64,000 bases of DNA. Source: Ascaris suum. Lineage: Eukaryota; Nematoda; Chromadorea; Rhabditida; Ascarididae. The notes under the pieces were generated by a model that made no database searches, was not told where the DNA came from, and saw only the letters and a list, made by a program, of their open reading frames with translations. How positions within the stretch are numbered: position 1 is the stretch's first letter; each line of letters starts with the position of its first letter. A program made the translations under genes and the position numbers. Location: NCBI GenBank assembly GCA_013433145.1, contig CM024183.1, forward strand, positions 4,148,001-4,212,000, written 5' to 3'. Shown here one piece after another: positions 60,701 to 64,000 of this stretch.

Positions 60701-61598
60701 AGGAGATCGAATGTGAATCAACGGCTATCGCAACGGTCTTATTGTTCCTAGCGAAAAACAGTGAGCCACCTAGTGGAGTTATGTTTTATCCAGTTCATCC
60801 ATCAGCACGACTCGTTTCACGCCCGAGAACAAAATTTGACGGTAAGCAGCGGTCAGTACACTTACCTATATACTCCGTAACAGATATATCCTGTCATGCG
60901 CTCCTTCCCTCCTCCCTCTACCTCTTTTGCAGTAATGCTTCCACTTGATTACTTCCACAAATGGACTCTCCAGCCTATGTATGCAGTCAAGCAATTATTC
61001 GAACCGCTATCATTAGTGAGGTAGCATTGATCCCTTCATTGTCAGTGGACGGTTCTTCGCAACTATTAATTTAGAGGGTTCGCTATAAATGCATCGTGGG
61101 GCCGAACAACAAGGGAGAAGTGCAAGTGTCGAGATATTTCATAAAGTTTTCTCATAGAGCCCTTATACCCGTCAGATTTCTTTTGCGGCTAAATTGCCTA
61201 GCACTGAAAAACTGCAATTCGGAGTGTTATTATTCCATCACATAGCAATTAGAACATGCTTACAGATCTTTTCCTCTCACATTATCAATTGCAATCCGAA
61301 TTGCAAAAAATGATGATGCCTATAAATTTCGCGCAAGCCGCTGAAAGCGAGAACGACGCAAATCCGTCCAAGGTGCTTATTAAGACGTTTCTACATATTT
61401 TTCTGCATTTGTGCATATGCATTTATCAGTAACAATCATTGCACAACAACAGAGAAATGTTTGGAAGAGCGAAATGCTGCAGCAGATGACGAATCCAATC
61501 CTTTGCAGCGCTCTATCGTCACAAGGAGCACTTCATCGATCGCAAGCCCTATGTTACCACCTAATAATCTAAGCGATAACACATCCTGGTTTTTTTGA
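57761..61598 (+). CDS. unidentified single-pass membrane protein with cysteine-containing ectodomain
   Basis: Exons 58720-58837, 58988-59167, 59919-60001, 60691-60841, 61266-61372, 61455-61598 join in perfect phase and give about 260 residues to the stop. Upstream candidates 57761-57854, 58162-58262, 58413-58469 and 58618 onward extend it with Cys-rich sequence (EACTLASSCCAFLVSFGNC, ICRCTCAGNDNFAMKIITLL). After a basic segment (RRRILMNSNRLARRIREIMK) comes one clear membrane helix, VVFGLMIFSILIVLFLAYLV. The following tail is acidic (SQQEEDNLIGAVI), then polar with KSPYVITPTKKIAQQ, EPPSGVMFYPVHPS, and a Ser/Asn-rich end SMLPP-like ...NNLSDNTSWFF. The likely orientation is ectodomain N-terminal, tail cytosolic. 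I recognise no family. The start, the first four exons and the last acceptor (acagag) are uncertain; the membrane exon is firm. Confidence 0.5.
58988..59167 (+). CDS. membrane-helix exon of the unidentified gene
   Basis: After ttctttag the exon completes a Cys codon from 58837 and reads VHNIIAIK, then the hydrophobic VVFGLMIFSILIVLFLAYLV, then LISRLRCSQQEEDNLIGAVI and NSKQLYGNINK before a gttggc donor (phase 1). The positive residues (SRLR) just after the helix support a cytosolic C-terminal side. Confidence 0.7.
59795..59918. repeat. short duplications flanking a splice acceptor
   Basis: gggaggaaaaatttttc occurs twice, starting at about 59795 and 59844. catgcaaattt(t)tgtag occurs twice, at about 59873 and 59903. 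The second catgcaaattttgtag is the acceptor of exon 59919-60001; the first copy would be a decoy acceptor about 30 bp upstream. Confidence 0.7.
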
Positions 61599-63115
61599 AG
61601 AAAGTGGGAGGGAGTTACATAGGTTGTCCACATCTGTCTTTCTTTTTCAACTCTTTAACTTCAAAGTACTATTTTAAATTCTTCAAGTCCCGCGGCAGCT
61701 CCTAAGGACTTCAGGCATCGCTAAAACTCTGAAATTCTTTCTGTGTAGTGGTGGCTCTACTCCCTTCTTTCCATCTACGCATGTAAATTCGAGATACGAT
61801 TACGTAATGAGTGGTAGCCATATTTCATACGAAAAGGCGTGTGTCTATATGCGCTTGAGGTTCACAAAGAAAACAGCGTAATGAGGAATATTTCTGAAAT
61901 AAGGATGAAATTATGCAAAGTCAGAGCCACCTGTAATATAAATGTAAATTGGCATTGGGAATGAATAAGAGCGACGATGATAGAAGATCGTTCAGAGAGA
62001 TTTTTTCGATGCAAAACGGGAAGAAATACTAGCCGACGATGAGCGGAATCAAAGGTATATTTTTATAGACCTCTATCAACTTCGCGAAAATATGTAAATG
62101 TATGTGACCTTCGCTCGTGCGTGTTTATGTGGCAAGTACCGCATGCATGAGCATACATCATTAATCTGCGAGAAAATTACAAATAATGAAGTACTCTGCA
62201 ACTTTTGCCTCCATGTTTTTGCAAAGCACTCCGGCAAATAGTCTTGGTCAAATGTTGAGAAGAGAAACGAAGTCTAATGCGAATTAACCGGGTTGTCCGG
62301 TAGAAAAAAAAATCAGTCGTTCCTTGTTAAGCTTTTTTTCGTTATTTTCACCAGTTGTGTGCTTGCGGTCTATCTGAGAAGAACGCTTCACAAGAATTTT
62401 AATGTGTGAGCTTTTTGGCATCTTTTTCTCTCAATTTGGTTCGTCTATTTTATGCTCAATTACTGGACAGTTCAGTTGTAAGCAGCATATGCTGTGCTTG
62501 TTTTCAGCGCTGACAACGGTTAAGTCATTAAGCGATCACCTCATATGCACGCATTCAGTGATGAAATTTTCATCACTATATAAGACCATTTCAAATGATA
62601 CTTTCACATCATCGAATTGAGCAAATTTATTCAAAAATTTTCGCTTTCCATTCTTTTCAAACAAAGACACCACAAAACATTGGTTGATATTGGTTGTTGA
62701 AAGCTTAGAAAATTTTCCTCTCGAAATGCTTTTTCTTATCAATTCCGTGTGTTTATATTAGCGTACATTCCGAGCACAATTTGCCATTTTTTGCCAATTC
62801 TTTCTGCTCGGCGCCCAAATTTCTCTCACTATTTTTTTATAACTTTGGCAAAAATTACCAATTATAGGAAGCGTAGAAATAATTTTAGTCATTTCTCAAA
62901 TTTCTACCGGCGCTCATTGTGTGATCGTTATGCTTTTGAATCGTTGAATAATTTATTTCCAATCATTTCAAATTCCAACCTAATGCACACTGAAAACAAA
63001 GGTTTATCGGTGAGTTGGTCACCATCCAAAATTTCAAACAACAAGTCCAAAGTTCCACGCCATCTAACACTTGCCATAGTGAGAAGGCAAAAATCATTTA
63101 GCTTGCACTCAGTAG

Positions 63116-63213
<98 letters not shown>

Positions 63214-64000
63214 ACAAGTTCCAGCGTACAACAGAGCCCTTACCCAGCACTTCAGCTAGGTGCTATCATCAAGAGATATTTTCACCCCCCGATTTGCTCC
63301 TCATATATGAAGGCTCAGGCTTCTTTCGACAGTCAGAAAGTTTCGCACTTTCAGCTGACACAAATGACGCAATGCACTTTAAGAGCGAATTTCGAGCGAA
63401 CTCGACTCTATGGCATATGTTCGCCTGAAATACATTTATACAATTTTAGTGCACTGTTTTTGTTCTTTCAGGAATTTCGCAAGAAGCAGCTCAATGGGAG
63501 GAAAAAATTTATACTACCTCGATCTTAAGACCACATCTAAAACGAAGTACTCATAACCCTTCATCTATGACGTCATCTTATTCGTTTTATATTTAAAGCT
63601 CAGTTCATTGATACAATTGTGATGACAATATGTGAATTTATTCTCGTAAGCGGTTTTCCTCAATGTGCAAATTTTTTGAATTTGACAGCAAATTACAATT
63701 GTTCGCACTGTTCTTCTGCTAGTGATGTTATATTTGCCGATGAACGAATAAAATGCCGATAGACTGAAGGAGACGGCGGCGTAATTTTTTGAGATGGCTG
63801 GTGAAGGAGAATAGGTCTAGCGACGATGGAATTCCTGTTTTCTTTTTGAAAGATGCTCATTTATAAATTAAATGTTCGCATTACACTTTGCAGTGTTATC
63901 TGCATCGTAAAAACTAATCAGGCATATATAATATTTCAAATTATTCCAGTTAGATGGCAAATTCACTCTGACTCCGTTGAGAACTGTACGGAAGATACCA
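61599..64000. other. no gene seen; 3' flank
   Basis: AT-rich. The open stretch at 62749-63528 owes much of its length to the (TA)n array, and its flanking translation has no motif. Nothing here supports a gene on either strand. Confidence 0.5.
63117..63211. repeat. (TA)n microsatellite, about 47 units
   Basis: The third uninterrupted TA array in the window, in the 3' flank. Confidence 0.98.

Noticed and set aside
62749..63528. 259-codon plus-strand open frame
   Set aside because: The middle is the (TA)n array read as Tyr-Ile, and the flanks show no motif or splice signals.

Overview
The window looks like nuclear DNA of a nematode, probably a strongylid (clade V, hookworm-like). Coding exons are short (about 45-235 bp) and separated by long AT-rich introns with gt..(t)tttcag borders. 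A trans-splice-like acceptor sits just before the first start codon, (TA)n, (AAAT)n and poly-G/C tracts are common, and there is no prokaryotic gene organisation. The two genes I can identify are closest in type to Caenorhabditis clh and sel-12/hop-1 products. The species assignment is inference.

Layout, all recognised genes on the + strand. Positions 1-4650 hold nothing I can call a gene. Positions 4656-25826 are a complete voltage-gated ClC chloride channel gene in about 20 exons, giving about 849 residues. Positions 25827-30377 are an AT-rich spacer with an (AAAT)n array and a 27-bp hairpin. Positions 30378-45125 are a complete presenilin gene in 11 exons, giving about 468 residues with both catalytic aspartates and the PALP motif. 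Positions 45142-50400 are mostly non-coding with two possible secretory first exons. Positions 50404-57489 hold an unidentified set of exons; its last seven (56008-57489) can be joined with consistent splice phases and end in a stop. About 270 bp later, 57761-61598 hold exons for an unidentified small cysteine-containing single-pass membrane protein. The last 2.4 kb holds only a (TA)n array.

Exon models were built by hand: I matched the conserved family motif, then required gt/ag borders and splice phases that add up. For the ClC and presenilin genes every junction is phase-consistent; the weakest are the ClC joins at 15393/16285 and around 22626-24522. The two identified genes have no direct pathway link. 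ClC channels set membrane chloride conductance, and presenilin is the catalytic subunit of gamma-secretase, which cleaves Notch-type receptors. In C. elegans sel-12 and one clh gene (clh-4) are, as I recall, both X-linked, so conserved X-chromosome linkage is a reasonable hypothesis. The two unidentified 3' loci are the best candidates for something undescribed.
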